DNA of 64,000 nucleotides from Streptomyces sp. SID12488 (GTDB lineage Bacteria > Actinomycetota > Actinomycetes > Streptomycetales > Streptomycetaceae), in NCBI RefSeq assembly GCF_010548275.1, contig NZ_JAAGLT010000007.1, positions 62,001 through 126,000 on the forward strand, written 5' to 3'. The translations under genes were made by a program, and so were the position numbers. Each line of letters starts with the position of its first letter. Position 1 is the stretch's first letter. The notes under the pieces are model-generated. The model saw only the letters and a list, made by a program, of their open reading frames with translations, searched no databases and was not told where the DNA came from. Shown piece after piece: positions 16,818 through 26,111 of the stretch.

Positions 16818-17633
16818 ATGAACGCGTCCGCCGCCCGCAATCTGCCCGCACTGCTGCTGGGGCTGCGCGAGGAGGGGTTCAGCGGCACGGTACGGGTCGC
16901 GGGTACCCCGGGCGGCACGTTCCACCTGCGTGCCGGCCTGGTGGGCGCGGTCGAGACACCGGGCGCGCCGACCACCACCACGGCCCTGCTGACCTCGGGC
17001 CGGATCGGCGACGAGGACTGGCTCGCCGCGTGCGCCGCACAGCGTGACGCGGACCTGCTGGGTGAACGCCTGGTCGCCGACGGGCTGGTGGGTGCCGCCG
17101 AGCTTGAAGTCGTCTGCACGGCCGCCGTGTTCGACGCGGCCTTCGCCCTGTCGCTGGGCGCGCCGGGCAAGTGGGAGCTGAGCGACCCGGAGCCGGCACT
17201 CCTCGCCCGACCGGGCGTGGAGCCACGGCAGTTGACCGACGAGACGACGCGGCGCATCGCGCTGCTCATCCGCCTCTGGGGACCTCCGGGCGAACTGGCC
17301 CGGGTGCGCCCCATACCCGGAGTGGGGGTCGTGGAGGGGCCGCTGTCCAGTCGGCACGAGGACATTCTGAACCAGGTCAACGGACGCCGTACGGCCCGGG
17401 ACATCGCCTTCGCGCTGGGACGCGGGCTGTACGCCGTGATGCTGGACCTGATCCGCATGCAGGCACTCGGGTTCCTCCGGTGGGAGACCCCGACTGTCCC
17501 CGGCGGCCGGCCCAGCACGGCGCCGCGTGTCACCCCTGGCCGTACGTCGGCCGCCGGCCTGCCGCCGGTGCCGTCGAGAACCGAGCCGCTGCCGAGGCGT
17601 ATGCCCCGTGGCGGAGAGAAAGGGGGGAAGTGA
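16818..17633 (+). CDS. DUF4388/PATAN-like regulatory protein
   Basis: A 271-residue protein whose N-terminal half resembles the DUF4388 (PATAN-related) domain: LPALLLGLREEGFSGTVRV, then GTFHLRAGLVGAVETPG. Such domains occur with gliding and two-component proteins in bacteria. A short C-terminal segment (ILNQVNGRRTARDIAFALGRG) resembles the winged-helix-like repeat that often follows DUF4388. The last ~45 residues are proline- and arginine-rich and disordered. It is translationally coupled to the next gene (GTGA overlap). Confidence 0.65.
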   Translation: MNASAARNLPALLLGLREEGFSGTVRVAGTPGGTFHLRAGLVGAVETPGAPTTTTALLTSGRIGDEDWLAACAAQRDADLLGERLVADGLVGAAELEVVCTAAVFDAAFALSLGAPGKWELSDPEPALLARPGVEPRQLTDETTRRIALLIRLWGPPGELARVRPIPGVGVVEGPLSSRHEDILNQVNGRRTARDIAFALGRGLYAVMLDLIRMQALGFLRWETPTVPGGRPSTAPRVTPGRTSAAGLPPVPSRTEPLPRRMPRGGEKGGK

Positions 17634-17944
17634 GTGCGGACGATGGAAGAGATGACCCAAGCACCGACCGAAGTGCTGACCCAGGCACCGACCGAAGGGC
17701 TGACGGAAGCGACAAGGGACGCGATGAGGGACGCGACGAGGGACGCGACAAGGGAGACGCGGACCACGACGACCCGGGTGTGAGCACGCCCCCTCTGCCC
17801 GTACGGAAGCCTCTTCCCGTACGGGGTGCGGCGAATCCTGCCCTGCTGGGCCCCTCGGCCGAAGAACTGGCCGCCGACCAACCCTCTGTCGAGACGCTGC
17901 GGCGGGTCCGCCATGCGTTGGGTGCTCTTCCTGAGCCCGACTGA
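17630..17944 (+). CDS. Hypothetical protein with charged repeat region
   Basis: The GTG at 17630 overlaps the preceding stop (GTGA), with AAGGGGGGAAG immediately upstream. The predicted 104 residues begin with an Asp/Arg/Gly-rich stretch containing the repeat RDEG twice, then RDKG. It ends with a more ordered segment (LGPSAEELAADQPSVETLRRVRHAL) that could be a helix. The DNA under the repeat is nearly tandem (GGGACGCGAC motifs near 17706-17760), so copy number may vary. No domain recognised; operon position suggests a role with the roadblock proteins. Confidence 0.6.
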   Translation: MSADDGRDDPSTDRSADPGTDRRADGSDKGRDEGRDEGRDKGDADHDDPGVSTPPLPVRKPLPVRGAANPALLGPSAEELAADQPSVETLRRVRHALGALPEPD

Positions 17945-17962
17945 CCGCAAGGAGTACGTCCC

Positions 17963-18397
17963 ATGGGTCCCCTGAGCCCTCCGAGCCCTCTCAGCGACAA
18001 TCCCCAGCCGCCCCGATCTCCCCAGTCCTCCCAGCTCACCGACATTCTGATCTCGTTACGGGACCGGGTGATGGGAGTCTCGGAGAGCGTTCTGTCCACC
18101 GTGGACGGCCTTCTCGTCGTGGCCGACGCGGACACCGTGCACCCCGAGTCGGTTGCGGCGCTCGCCGCCGCGACGCTCGGGGTGAGCCGCCGTATCGCCG
18201 AGCAGGCGAAGATCGGCGCCCTGCGCGAGGTGGTCGCCCGGTGCGGCTCCGGGCACGTCATCGTGCTGGCCGTCGGCGAACGCGCGCTGCTGACCGTCAT
18301 GGGCGACGACGGGCTGGACATCGCCGCGTTCCAGCGTGAATCCCCGGCCACGATCGAGGAGTTGACCAAGGTGCTGGCGGCGGATGTGGCGTACTGA
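17963..18397 (+). CDS. Roadblock/LC7-domain protein 3
   Basis: 144 residues: a proline/serine-rich N-terminal tail of about 25 residues, then a roadblock-type domain (SESVLSTVDGLLVVADADTVHPESVAALAAATLGVSRRI is spread over residues ~41-79). AAGGAG lies 9 bases before the ATG. The pattern resembles MglB-like or DrrA-type roadblock proteins in Streptomyces conserved operons. It closes the operon begun at 16388. Confidence 0.75.
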   Translation: MGPLSPPSPLSDNPQPPRSPQSSQLTDILISLRDRVMGVSESVLSTVDGLLVVADADTVHPESVAALAAATLGVSRRIAEQAKIGALREVVARCGSGHVIVLAVGERALLTVMGDDGLDIAAFQRESPATIEELTKVLAADVAY

Positions 18398-18617
18398 GCG
18401 GGTGTACCGAACCGACGTTCTGAACCGACGTACTGGGCCGATACGGCGGCGGCTCACCCTATCGGGCTAATCTGCGGCCCCTGAGGCCTGAGATTCGGCC
18501 AATGCCTCCGTACGGCCGCCTTCGGCCGCCCTATCCTCCATGTCCCGGAGCCTGAACAGGCTTGTGCCGAACGTCAGCCCGGCCGGCCCCGGTCCGGGAC
18601 ACGGGGGAGGGAGCGCC

Positions 18618-20120
18618 ATGCGGTCGATCACGCCGTGGGCGCGTGTCTACGTCATCGCCGTCGCCGTGGGGGCCGTTCTGTGCGCGGCGCCCGTCCGGTT
18701 CGCGCACGCTCCCTGGGGCGCCGTGGCGCTGTTCACCGCGCTGTGCGCCGCGTGCGAGCAACTCGCGGTCGGCCGGTTCGGCGGAGGCCGGGGGTACGAG
18801 GGTCCGGGCGCCGCCGGTCCCGGGGGCACCGGCGGCCCGCCTCGGTGGCACACGCCCGTCCTGCTCGCCGCGGCCTTCCTGCTGCCGCCCGCGGCTGCCG
18901 CCCTGGTGCCGCTGCCGGGCGCGTTGCTGGTGCGGGGCGGCGAGCGGACGCCCTGGCCGCGCCGGCTCTGGCGGGCCGGCCAGCTCGGGATCGGAGCCTG
19001 GACGGCTTCACAGGTCCACTGGTCCCTCGGCGGGCCGGACGCGGTCGTCTCCTCCTCCCTCTCCTCCTCCTTCTCCTTTCCGTACGCCCTGGTCAGTGCC
19101 GGGGTGGCCGTGGTCGCGTTCTGCCTGGTCCTGGCCCTCCTCGACGGAGGCATCCTGGCGCTCGCCGAACGGGTGCCGGTGCGGCTGGCCTGGCGCGGGC
19201 TGTTCGTACGGTCCCTGGTGCCGGTCGGGGTGCACGGGCTCGCCGGGCTGATGATGGCCGTCCTGTGGCGCGGCCCGTACGGTCCCGTCGCCGCGCTGCT
19301 CGTACTGCTGCCGATGTGGGTGTCGTGGTGGGTGTTCGCGCAGTACCACCGGGAGCGGGCGGCGCACCAGGCGACGATCAGGGCGCTCGTGCAGGCCGTC
19401 GACATCAAGGACGGGTACACGCGCGGGCACAGCGAGCGGGTCGGACAGGCGTCGATGATGATCGCGCGGGAACTGGGCATGGACGACGAGCGGGTGGAAG
19501 TCCTGCGGTTCGCCGGAATCCTGCACGACGTGGGCAAGCTGGGCGTCCCCACCCGGCTGCTGCGGAAGGACGGGCCGCTGACCCCGGAGGAGCGGCGGGT
19601 GATCGAGCTGCACCCGGAGTACGGGCACGAGATGGTCCGGGGGATCGGCTTCCTCGGGGAGGCCCGGTCGGCGATCCTGCACCATCACGAGCGGCTGGAC
19701 GGGAGCGGGTACCCCTACGGGCTCGTCGGCAGCCAGATTCCGGAGTTCGCGCGCGTGGTCGCCGTCGCGGACGCGTTCGACGCGATGACGTCGACCCGGT
19801 CGTACAGCCGGGCCCGGCCGGTGCGGGTTGCTCTGGCGGAACTGGAGAGGTGCGCGGGGACGCAGTTCGATCCGGTGATGGTGGGGGCGTTGGCGCGGGC
19901 GCTTGGCCGGCGGGGTGGGTGGCATCCGGCGGTCACAGCTGACGGGGTCCAGTCCCGTCGTGATTACCCACCCACTCCGCCAGTTTCCAGTCGGACACCA
20001 ACGCACCCCGGCTCCGGCCCCGATTCCCGATCCGGCTCCGATCTCGGACCCTGCCCCGGCTCCGGCCCCCTTCCGCTTCCCCTTCCCGGGCAGGTTCGTA
20101 GCGAGGGTGGGGTGGGGTGA
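18618..20120 (+). CDS. Membrane HD-GYP domain phosphohydrolase
   Basis: The HD-GYP domain (residues ~270-440) carries HDVGKLGVP and HHERLDGSGYP, the metal and GYP signatures of enzymes that hydrolyse cyclic di-GMP in other bacteria. It is preceded by about seven hydrophobic segments, so the catalytic domain is membrane-tethered and probably cytoplasmic. The C-terminal ~60 residues are proline/glycine-rich. The ATG at 18618 follows GGGAGGGAG and was preferred to 18540, which has no ribosome site. The next gene, a related HD protein, starts one base after the stop. Substrate not proven. Confidence 0.85.
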   Translation: MRSITPWARVYVIAVAVGAVLCAAPVRFAHAPWGAVALFTALCAACEQLAVGRFGGGRGYEGPGAAGPGGTGGPPRWHTPVLLAAAFLLPPAAAALVPLPGALLVRGGERTPWPRRLWRAGQLGIGAWTASQVHWSLGGPDAVVSSSLSSSFSFPYALVSAGVAVVAFCLVLALLDGGILALAERVPVRLAWRGLFVRSLVPVGVHGLAGLMMAVLWRGPYGPVAALLVLLPMWVSWWVFAQYHRERAAHQATIRALVQAVDIKDGYTRGHSERVGQASMMIARELGMDDERVEVLRFAGILHDVGKLGVPTRLLRKDGPLTPEERRVIELHPEYGHEMVRGIGFLGEARSAILHHHERLDGSGYPYGLVGSQIPEFARVVAVADAFDAMTSTRSYSRARPVRVALAELERCAGTQFDPVMVGALARALGRRGGWHPAVTADGVQSRRDYPPTPPVSSRTPTHPGSGPDSRSGSDLGPCPGSGPLPLPLPGQVRSEGGVG

Positions 20121-20121
20121 C

Positions 20122-21348
20122 GTGAGAACCCTCGTCCACGTCACCGCCGGTCTCCTCACCCTCCTCTCCCTCGCCCACACCCTCTGGTCCGGCCTCGACG
20201 GGCGTGCCGTCGCGGTCTCCTTCGGGGTGCTCGTCGCGCTCGGGGAGCTGACCCGGTGGAGCGGGCCCGAGTCGCGGGAGGCGGCGCCGCTCGCCGCCGC
20301 CGGGGCGCTGTCGTACGCGCTGCTCGGCGAGGACGCCGGGCGGGCCACGCACCATGGCGCCCTCCAGGTCGTCGCCGTCGTCGTCGCGGCCACCCTCGTC
20401 GGCTCCGTGCCGCACGTCGCGCGCGGGCACGGGCCGACCGCCGACCATCTCGCCCGCCGGGTGCTCACCGCCGGGTTCGCCGCCATCTGCTTCCAACCCC
20501 TCTACAACCAGGGCGTGTTCGAGGCCTGGGGTGGCCCCGCCTACGTCCTGCTGCTCGTCGCACTGCTGGTGCTCACCGCGCTCTGCGACGCCGTACTCGC
20601 CGCCGCGCTCGCCCACTCGCGCACCGGCTGGCCCTTCGGTCCGCTGCTGCGGGACGAGCTGCGGGCCACGCTGGGGATCGGGACCGCCGTGTGCGCCACC
20701 GGGGTGGTCATGGCGCTCGCCGTCGCCGTCGTCGGGCTCTGGGCGCTGCCCGTCTTCTCGCTGCCGCTGCTCCTCACACAGCTCGCCTTCCGGCGGTACG
20801 CGGCCGTAAGGGCCACCTATCGGCAGACGATCGCCTCGCTGGCCCGCGCCACCGAGATCGCCGGGTACACCCCGGCCGGGCACGCCCGTCGCGTCGCGGT
20901 GCTGAGCCGGGCGGTGGGACGGGAGCTGGGTCTGTCCGAGCCGGAGCTGACCGTGCTGGAGTACGCGGCCCTCATGCACGACATCGGGCAGCTCAGCCTC
21001 GTCGACCCGGTACCGGCCGGGGCCACGGCCGTACTCCCCCTGGAGGAGCAGCGCCGGATCGCGCTGCTCGGCGGGGCCGTCGTACGGCAGACGGGGGTGG
21101 CCGCGGCGGTCGCCGTGGTCGTGGAGCGGCAGGCCGATCCGTACCGGGAACAGCCGGTCTCCGCGCGCATCGTGCGGGCCGTCAACGCGTACGAGGAGAA
21201 GGTGCGCGACGCGGGAGTGGGCGGTCCGCTGCGGGCGCTGGAGGAGCTGCGGCTCGGCACGGGCCGGGACTATCAGCCCGAGGTGGTGGAATCCCTCGCC
21301 CGGGTACTCGCCAGGAATGGCGGAGTCGTCCGGGAGCGTATCGGTTGA
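20122..21348 (+). CDS. Membrane protein with degenerate HD domain
   Basis: 408 residues: about six hydrophobic segments (residues 1-230), then an HD-like domain with ALMHDIGQLSL in place of HDVGK and no GYP signature. It looks like a diverged paralogue of the preceding protein; the shared phrases (TYRQTIASLARATEIAGYTPAGHARRV and its counterpart) occupy matching positions. The metal-binding HD is kept, but the Lys after it is Gln and the GYP loop is missing. It may be a partner or sensor rather than an enzyme. The GTG at 20122 follows one base after the upstream stop. Confidence 0.75.
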   Translation: MRTLVHVTAGLLTLLSLAHTLWSGLDGRAVAVSFGVLVALGELTRWSGPESREAAPLAAAGALSYALLGEDAGRATHHGALQVVAVVVAATLVGSVPHVARGHGPTADHLARRVLTAGFAAICFQPLYNQGVFEAWGGPAYVLLLVALLVLTALCDAVLAAALAHSRTGWPFGPLLRDELRATLGIGTAVCATGVVMALAVAVVGLWALPVFSLPLLLTQLAFRRYAAVRATYRQTIASLARATEIAGYTPAGHARRVAVLSRAVGRELGLSEPELTVLEYAALMHDIGQLSLVDPVPAGATAVLPLEEQRRIALLGGAVVRQTGVAAAVAVVVERQADPYREQPVSARIVRAVNAYEEKVRDAGVGGPLRALEELRLGTGRDYQPEVVESLARVLARNGGVVRERIG

Positions 21349-21505
21349 AGATGGTGGTGGGAGAGGGGTGGACGGTCTTACGCTGCCCTCGGTTGGGTAA
21401 CCCATGGGTAATGAGCGCCCCTCCAGCGGTCCGTGGTTGGATGCGAGGGAGAGGCTGTACGGGGGCAGAAGCCGGCCCATTCCACGGCACTGGCAGGCGG
21501 GAATC

Positions 21506-22486
21506 GTGAGGATCTTCGGCAAGGGGCGGCACCGGCCCTCCGCCTCATGGCGGCAGGCCACCGACCGCGCGTTCACGCTGATCGGTGACGGGCGGTACGA
21601 GGACGCGGGCGCGTTGCTGACACGTGCCGCCGATCTTGAGCCCTGGCTATCCGAATCCTGGTTCAACCTGGCCCTGCTGCACAAGTTCCGGCACGACTGG
21701 GAGCAGGCCCGCGCGGCCGGTCTCCGCGCCGTCGCGCTGCTCGACCGGGAGACCGGGGCCCCCGACTGGTGGAACGTGGGCATCGCGGCCACCGCCCTCC
21801 AGGACTGGCCGCTGGCCCGGCGGGCCTGGCAGGCGTACGGGCTGCGGGTGCCCGGGGGTGCCACAGCCGCCGGTGAGCCCGTCGGGATGGACCTGGGCAG
21901 CGCGGCCGTACGGCTGTCGCCGGAGGGCGAGGCCGAGGTCGTGTGGGGGAGGAGGCTCGACCCCGCCCGGATCGAGGTGCTGTCGATTCCGCTGCCGTCC
22001 TCCGGTCGGCGCTGGGGCGAGGTCGTACTGCACGACGGCGTGCCCCATGGCGAGCGGACCACCGTGGCCGGGCACTCCTACCCCGTGTTCGACGAGATCG
22101 AGCTGTGGGCGCCCTCGCCCGTGCCCACCTGGGTGGTCCTCCTGGAGGCCGCCGCGGAGGAGGACAGGGACGCCCTGGAGCGGCTGGCGTCCGACGCGGG
22201 GTTCGCCGCCGAGGACTGGTCGTCGTCCGTTCGGCTGCTGTGCCGGATGTGCTCGGAGTCCCGGATGCCGTCCGACGAGGGCGACGGCGAGCATCTCGAT
22301 CCGCACGATCACAGTGAGCCGGGGCATCCCGGGCCGCTGGGGCACCGTACGGACGGGCAGCTGTGGGCGCCGGAGCGGGAATGTGGCATCGCTGCCCCGG
22401 CAACTCTCGTACGGGGGTTGCTGGACGGGTGGGTTGCCGACAGTCCGGAGACTCGTGACTGGCGGGATCTCGAAGAGGTCTGTTAG
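21506..22486 (+). CDS. Tetratricopeptide-repeat protein
   Basis: A TPR-like region spans residues ~15-100 (ATDRAFTLIGDGRYEDAGALL, WFNLALLHKFRHDWEQARA, WWNVGIAATALQDWPLARRAW), with the W/LxxG/A pattern of helical repeats. The remaining two-thirds is a beta-rich domain of unknown type ending in a Cys-containing segment (LLCRMC). The GTG at 21506 (VRIFGK) was preferred; an ATG at 21404 gives 34 more residues and cannot be excluded. Monocistronic, upstream of def with a dispersed repeat between. Probably a protein-interaction role. Confidence 0.7.
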   Translation: MRIFGKGRHRPSASWRQATDRAFTLIGDGRYEDAGALLTRAADLEPWLSESWFNLALLHKFRHDWEQARAAGLRAVALLDRETGAPDWWNVGIAATALQDWPLARRAWQAYGLRVPGGATAAGEPVGMDLGSAAVRLSPEGEAEVVWGRRLDPARIEVLSIPLPSSGRRWGEVVLHDGVPHGERTTVAGHSYPVFDEIELWAPSPVPTWVVLLEAAAEEDRDALERLASDAGFAAEDWSSSVRLLCRMCSESRMPSDEGDGEHLDPHDHSEPGHPGPLGHRTDGQLWAPERECGIAAPATLVRGLLDGWVADSPETRDWRDLEEVC

Positions 22487-22496
22487 GGCTCGTTGC

Positions 22497-22582
22497 CGGG
22501 TGCGGGTCCCTTGTGGCTGATCGGGCAGTTCCCCGTGCCCCTGAGGGGCGCCTCTGTGGGGCGGCCCCCAAAGGGCGTTGCC
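22497..22582. repeat. Dispersed intergenic repeat, family 1, copy B (degenerate)
   Basis: The gap between the TPR and def genes contains GTGCGGGTCCCTTGTGGCTG and CCCCGTGCCCCTGAGGGGCG, matching parts of copies A, D and E. It is the most diverged of the five copies in this window. Confidence 0.45.
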
Positions 22583-22637
22583 CGTACCCTGTATCAGCAA
22601 CTCTCCCCCCGTTTGTTTGAGGAAGGCATCGTCGGTC

Positions 22638-23288
22638 ATGGCGCAGCAGGACACCGATCAGCAGCACGTGGGCGTGCTTCCCGTGGACGACGAGGGCTTC
22701 GTCATCGACACCGAGGACGGCGAGGAGCGCGAGGCGGCCTGGCGTGAGCGCGGGACCTCGCGGCCCATCACGGTCGTCGGCAACCCGGTGCTGCACAAGG
22801 AGTGCCAGGACGTCACCGAGTTCGGCGCGGAGCTGGACCAGCTGGTGGCGGACATGTTCGCCAGCCAGCGCACCGCCGAGGGCGTGGGCCTGGCCGCCAA
22901 CCAGGTGGGCGTCGACCTGAAGGTCTTCATCTACGACTGCCCCGACGACGACGGCGCCCGGCACACCGGTGTCATCTGCAACCCGATCCTCGTCGAGCTG
23001 CCGGCCGACCGGCGCCGGCTGGACGACAGCAACGAGGGCTGCCTCTCGGTGCCCACCGCGTACGCGCCGCTCGCCCGGCCCGACTACGCCGAGGTGACCG
23101 GACAGGACGAGAAGGGCAACCCGATCAAGGTGCGCGGCACCGGCTACTTCGCGCGCTGTTTGCAGCACGAGACCGATCACCTGTACGGCTACCTGTACAT
23201 CGACCGGCTCTCCAAGCGTGAGCGCAAGGACGCGCTGCGGCAGATGGCCGAGAACGAGCCCCGGTACCCCGTGGTCGCGAACGACTGA
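22638..23288 (+). CDS. def: Peptide deformylase
   Basis: Removes the formyl group from nascent proteins. All three signatures are present: [10 protein letters not shown] (motif 1), EGCLSVP (motif 2, Cys metal ligand) and QHETDHLYG (motif 3, HExxH). Length 216 residues, longer than E. coli Def because of an N-terminal extension of about 40 residues, typical of Streptomyces. The ATG at 22638 is preceded by GAGGAAGG about 14 bases upstream. Monocistronic, closed by a strong terminator. Confidence 0.95.
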   Translation: MAQQDTDQQHVGVLPVDDEGFVIDTEDGEEREAAWRERGTSRPITVVGNPVLHKECQDVTEFGAELDQLVADMFASQRTAEGVGLAANQVGVDLKVFIYDCPDDDGARHTGVICNPILVELPADRRRLDDSNEGCLSVPTAYAPLARPDYAEVTGQDEKGNPIKVRGTGYFARCLQHETDHLYGYLYIDRLSKRERKDALRQMAENEPRYPVVAND

Positions 23289-23321
23289 CAACTTCTGACA
23301 ACGTCTGAGGCGGACGTGAAC

Positions 23322-23368
23322 GCGAACGGCTCCTGCTCAGGATGATGCCCTGAGCAGGAGCCGTTCGC
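23322..23368 (+). terminator. 20-bp perfect hairpin terminator after def
   Basis: Arms 23322-23341 and 23349-23368 are exact reverse complements with a 7-base loop, 33 bases after the def stop. It insulates the following terpene genes. Confidence 0.9.
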
Positions 23369-23596
23369 ATGTCCGTCGCACGTTCGATCGAAACGTGGAC
23401 TCAAGTGCGCCTGTAGTGATCCAGAACCAGTCAGGCAAGAGGCGAATCTCGGCAGCTTGGGGTAGTGAAGGAAGCAAATCCGTTCCCAGAACGGTCAGTT
23501 GTAGGGCTGAATGGGAACTGCGGGGATACGCAACGGCGCACGCCTGGCACAGCGGGAGGGGTGTTGCGCCAACTCGCGGCTGAGAGGGGTTTGTTC

Positions 23597-24682
23597 GTGC
23601 CTGCTTTCCCACACAGCACCTCACCGGCGACACCAGCGGTAGCGATCCCACCATCACTGGCCTTACCTGTGATCGAGGCGGCGTTTCCCCGGCAACTGCA
23701 TCCGTATTGGCCCCAACTGCAGGAGAAGACCAGGGGCTGGCTGCTGGAAAAACGCCTCATGTCGGCGGACAAGGTCGCAGAATATGCCGACGGACTTTGC
23801 TACACCGACCTCATGGCCGGGTACTACCTCGGCGCCCCTGACGACGTACTCCAGGCGATTGCGGACTTCAGTGCCTGGTTCTTCGTCTGGGACGACCGCC
23901 ACGACCGCGACATCGTGCACGGCCGGCCCGCCGCCTGGCGGCATCTCAAGGGTCGTCTCCATGCCGCGCTGGACGCACCCGGGATGTATCTGTACCACCG
24001 GGACCCGCTGGTCGCGGGGTTCGCGGACAGTGTCCTGCGCCTGTACTCGTTCCTGGGCGGGAGGTGGAACGCCCGCTTCGCGCGGCACTTCCACGAGGTG
24101 ATCGACGCGTACGACCGCGAATTCCGAAACCGCACAAACGGAACCGTGCCGAAAGTCGAGGAATACCTCGAACTCCGGCGACTCACCTTCGCGCACTGGA
24201 TCTGGACCGATCTCCTGGAACCCAGCGCGGGATGCGAACTCCCGAGTGTGGTGAGGAAACACCCTGCATTCCATCGGGCGGCGCTGCTGAGCCAGGAATT
24301 CGCCGCCTGGTACAACGACCTCTGCTCTCTCCCGAAGGAACTCGCGGGGGATGAGGTGCACAATCTCGGGATCAGTCTCATACGGCACGACGGGCTGACA
24401 CTCGAAGAGGCCGTCACGGAAGTCAGGGGGCGGGTCGAGAGGGCGGTTCTGGAATTCCTCTCGAAAGAACAGGAAGTGCGCAGGTTCGCCGAGTCGCTCG
24501 ACGACGGCAGTGTGCGGGGAAAGCAAATCAGCACCGCCGTGATCGTCTGTCTCGGCAATATGCGGAACTGGTTCAGTTCCGTCTACTGGTTCCACCACGA
24601 GTCCGGCCGCTACATGGTCGACAACTGGGACGACCGCTCCACACCCCCGTACGTCAACAACGAAGCGGCAGGTGAGAAATGA
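23597..24682 (+). CDS. cyc1: Epi-isozizaene synthase (sesquiterpene cyclase)
   Basis: Cyclises farnesyl diphosphate to epi-isozizaene, the first step of albaflavenone synthesis. With the GTG at 23597 (GAGAGGGG just upstream) the protein is 361 residues, the same length as the S. coelicolor enzyme. The magnesium motifs are in the same places: DDRHD at 99-103 and NDLCSLPKE near 240-248. Overall similarity to the remembered S. coelicolor sequence is high. Its stop overlaps the P450 start (ATGA), so the two are made together. About 228 bases upstream, after the def terminator, hold its promoter. Confidence 0.95.
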   Translation: MPAFPHSTSPATPAVAIPPSLALPVIEAAFPRQLHPYWPQLQEKTRGWLLEKRLMSADKVAEYADGLCYTDLMAGYYLGAPDDVLQAIADFSAWFFVWDDRHDRDIVHGRPAAWRHLKGRLHAALDAPGMYLYHRDPLVAGFADSVLRLYSFLGGRWNARFARHFHEVIDAYDREFRNRTNGTVPKVEEYLELRRLTFAHWIWTDLLEPSAGCELPSVVRKHPAFHRAALLSQEFAAWYNDLCSLPKELAGDEVHNLGISLIRHDGLTLEEAVTEVRGRVERAVLEFLSKEQEVRRFAESLDDGSVRGKQISTAVIVCLGNMRNWFSSVYWFHHESGRYMVDNWDDRSTPPYVNNEAAGEK

Positions 24683-26049
24683 CCGTCGAATCAGTACGTC
24701 CCGTGTCCCCCCACGCCAGGGACCTGCCCGATCCGCCCTTCGCGGGCGGCGGTGTCCCGCTTCTCGGCCACGGCTGGCAGCTGGTCCGCGACCCGCTGGG
24801 CTACTTCGCCCGGCTCCGCGACCACGGCGACGTCGTACGGCTGAAACTCGGCCCCAAGACGGTGTACGCCGCCACCGCGCCGGAACTGGTCGGGGAACTC
24901 GCGCTGAACCCCGACTACATCATCGGCGGCCCGCTGTGGGAGTCCCTCGAGGGGCTGCTCGGCAAGGAGGGCGTGGCCACGGCCAACGGGCCCACCCACC
25001 GGCGTCAACGGCGCACCATCCAGCCCGCGTTCAGGCTGGACGTCCTCCCCGAGTACGGGCCGATCATGGCGGAGGAGGCACAGGCGTTCGCCCGGCGCTG
25101 GCAGCCCGGCGAGGTCATCGACTGCACGGCGGAGTCCTTCCGGATCGCCGTCCGCATCGCGGCCCGCTGTCTGCTGCGCGGCGACTACATGGACGAGCGG
25201 GCCGAACGCCTGTGCGTCGCGCTCGCCACGGTGTTCCTGGGGATGTACCGGCGCATGGTGATCCCGGCGGGACCGCTCTACCGGCTTCCGCTGCCGGCCA
25301 ACCTCAAATTCAACCGGGCACTGGCCGATATGCATCTTGTCGTCGACGAGATCGTGGCCGAGCGCCGGGCATCCGGTCAAAATCCGAACGATTTGCTGAC
25401 AGCGTTGCTGACGGCGAAGAACGAGAATGGCGACCCCATAGGCGAACAGGAGATCCACGACCAGGTCATCGCCATAGTGACCCCGGGCGCCGAAACCGTC
25501 GCCTCCACGATCATGTCCCTGCTCCAGATCCTCGCCGAACAGCCGGAACATGCCGACAAGGTGGCAGAGGAGGCCGAATCGGTCGGGGGCGACCGCGCGG
25601 TCGCATTCGCGGACGTCCGCGAGCTGGCCTACACGAACAATGTCGTCGTCGAGACGATGCGTTTGCAGCCGCCCGTATGGATATTGACACGGCGGGCGGT
25701 GGCCGAGACCGAGCTGGGCGGCTATCGGATTCCGGCCGGTGCCGATCTCGTGTACAGCCCGTACGCGATACAGCGCGATCCGCGTTCGTACGAGCGGAAC
25801 ACCGAGTTCGACCCCGACCGCTGGCTTCCGGAACGTGTCAAGGACCTGCCCAAGTACGCGATGACCCCGTTCGGCGTGGGCAACCGCAAGTGTCCGAGTG
25901 ACCATTTCTCGATGGCCATGCTGACCATTCTCACGGCCGAGGTGGCCAGGAAGTGGCGCTTCGAACGGGTGCCAGGATCACGCGACGCGGTCCGCGTGGG
26001 CATCACCCTGCACCCGGACCGGATGCTGCTGCGGGCGACGCCCCGCTGA
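24679..26049 (+). CDS. cyp170A: CYP170-type cytochrome P450 (albaflavenone monooxygenase)
   Basis: Oxidises epi-isozizaene twice to albaflavenone. The heme-binding loop is [11 protein letters not shown] (Cys near residue 404), the I-helix has PGAETVAS and the ExxR of the K-helix is in ETMRLQ. It is coupled to the cyclase gene. In S. coelicolor CYP170A1 a DDNGD motif serves a moonlighting farnesene synthase site; the equivalent here reads NENGD (residues ~248-252), so the first and second aspartates are lost. Oxidase function should be unaffected. 456 residues. Confidence 0.93.
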   Translation: MTVESVRPVSPHARDLPDPPFAGGGVPLLGHGWQLVRDPLGYFARLRDHGDVVRLKLGPKTVYAATAPELVGELALNPDYIIGGPLWESLEGLLGKEGVATANGPTHRRQRRTIQPAFRLDVLPEYGPIMAEEAQAFARRWQPGEVIDCTAESFRIAVRIAARCLLRGDYMDERAERLCVALATVFLGMYRRMVIPAGPLYRLPLPANLKFNRALADMHLVVDEIVAERRASGQNPNDLLTALLTAKNENGDPIGEQEIHDQVIAIVTPGAETVASTIMSLLQILAEQPEHADKVAEEAESVGGDRAVAFADVRELAYTNNVVVETMRLQPPVWILTRRAVAETELGGYRIPAGADLVYSPYAIQRDPRSYERNTEFDPDRWLPERVKDLPKYAMTPFGVGNRKCPSDHFSMAMLTILTAEVARKWRFERVPGSRDAVRVGITLHPDRMLLRATPR

Positions 26050-26070
26050 ACGGGCCCTGGTGGTGGAACA

Positions 26071-26111
26071 GGCGTACGTTCAGGCGGCCTCCGGGCCCTT
26101 GAACGTACGCC
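26071..26111. terminator. Bidirectional hairpin between convergent P450 and AraC genes
   Basis: Arms 26071-26082 and 26100-26111 (GGCGTACGTTCA on the left) are exact reverse complements. The hairpin overlaps the last codons of the minus-strand regulator gene. Confidence 0.7.
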
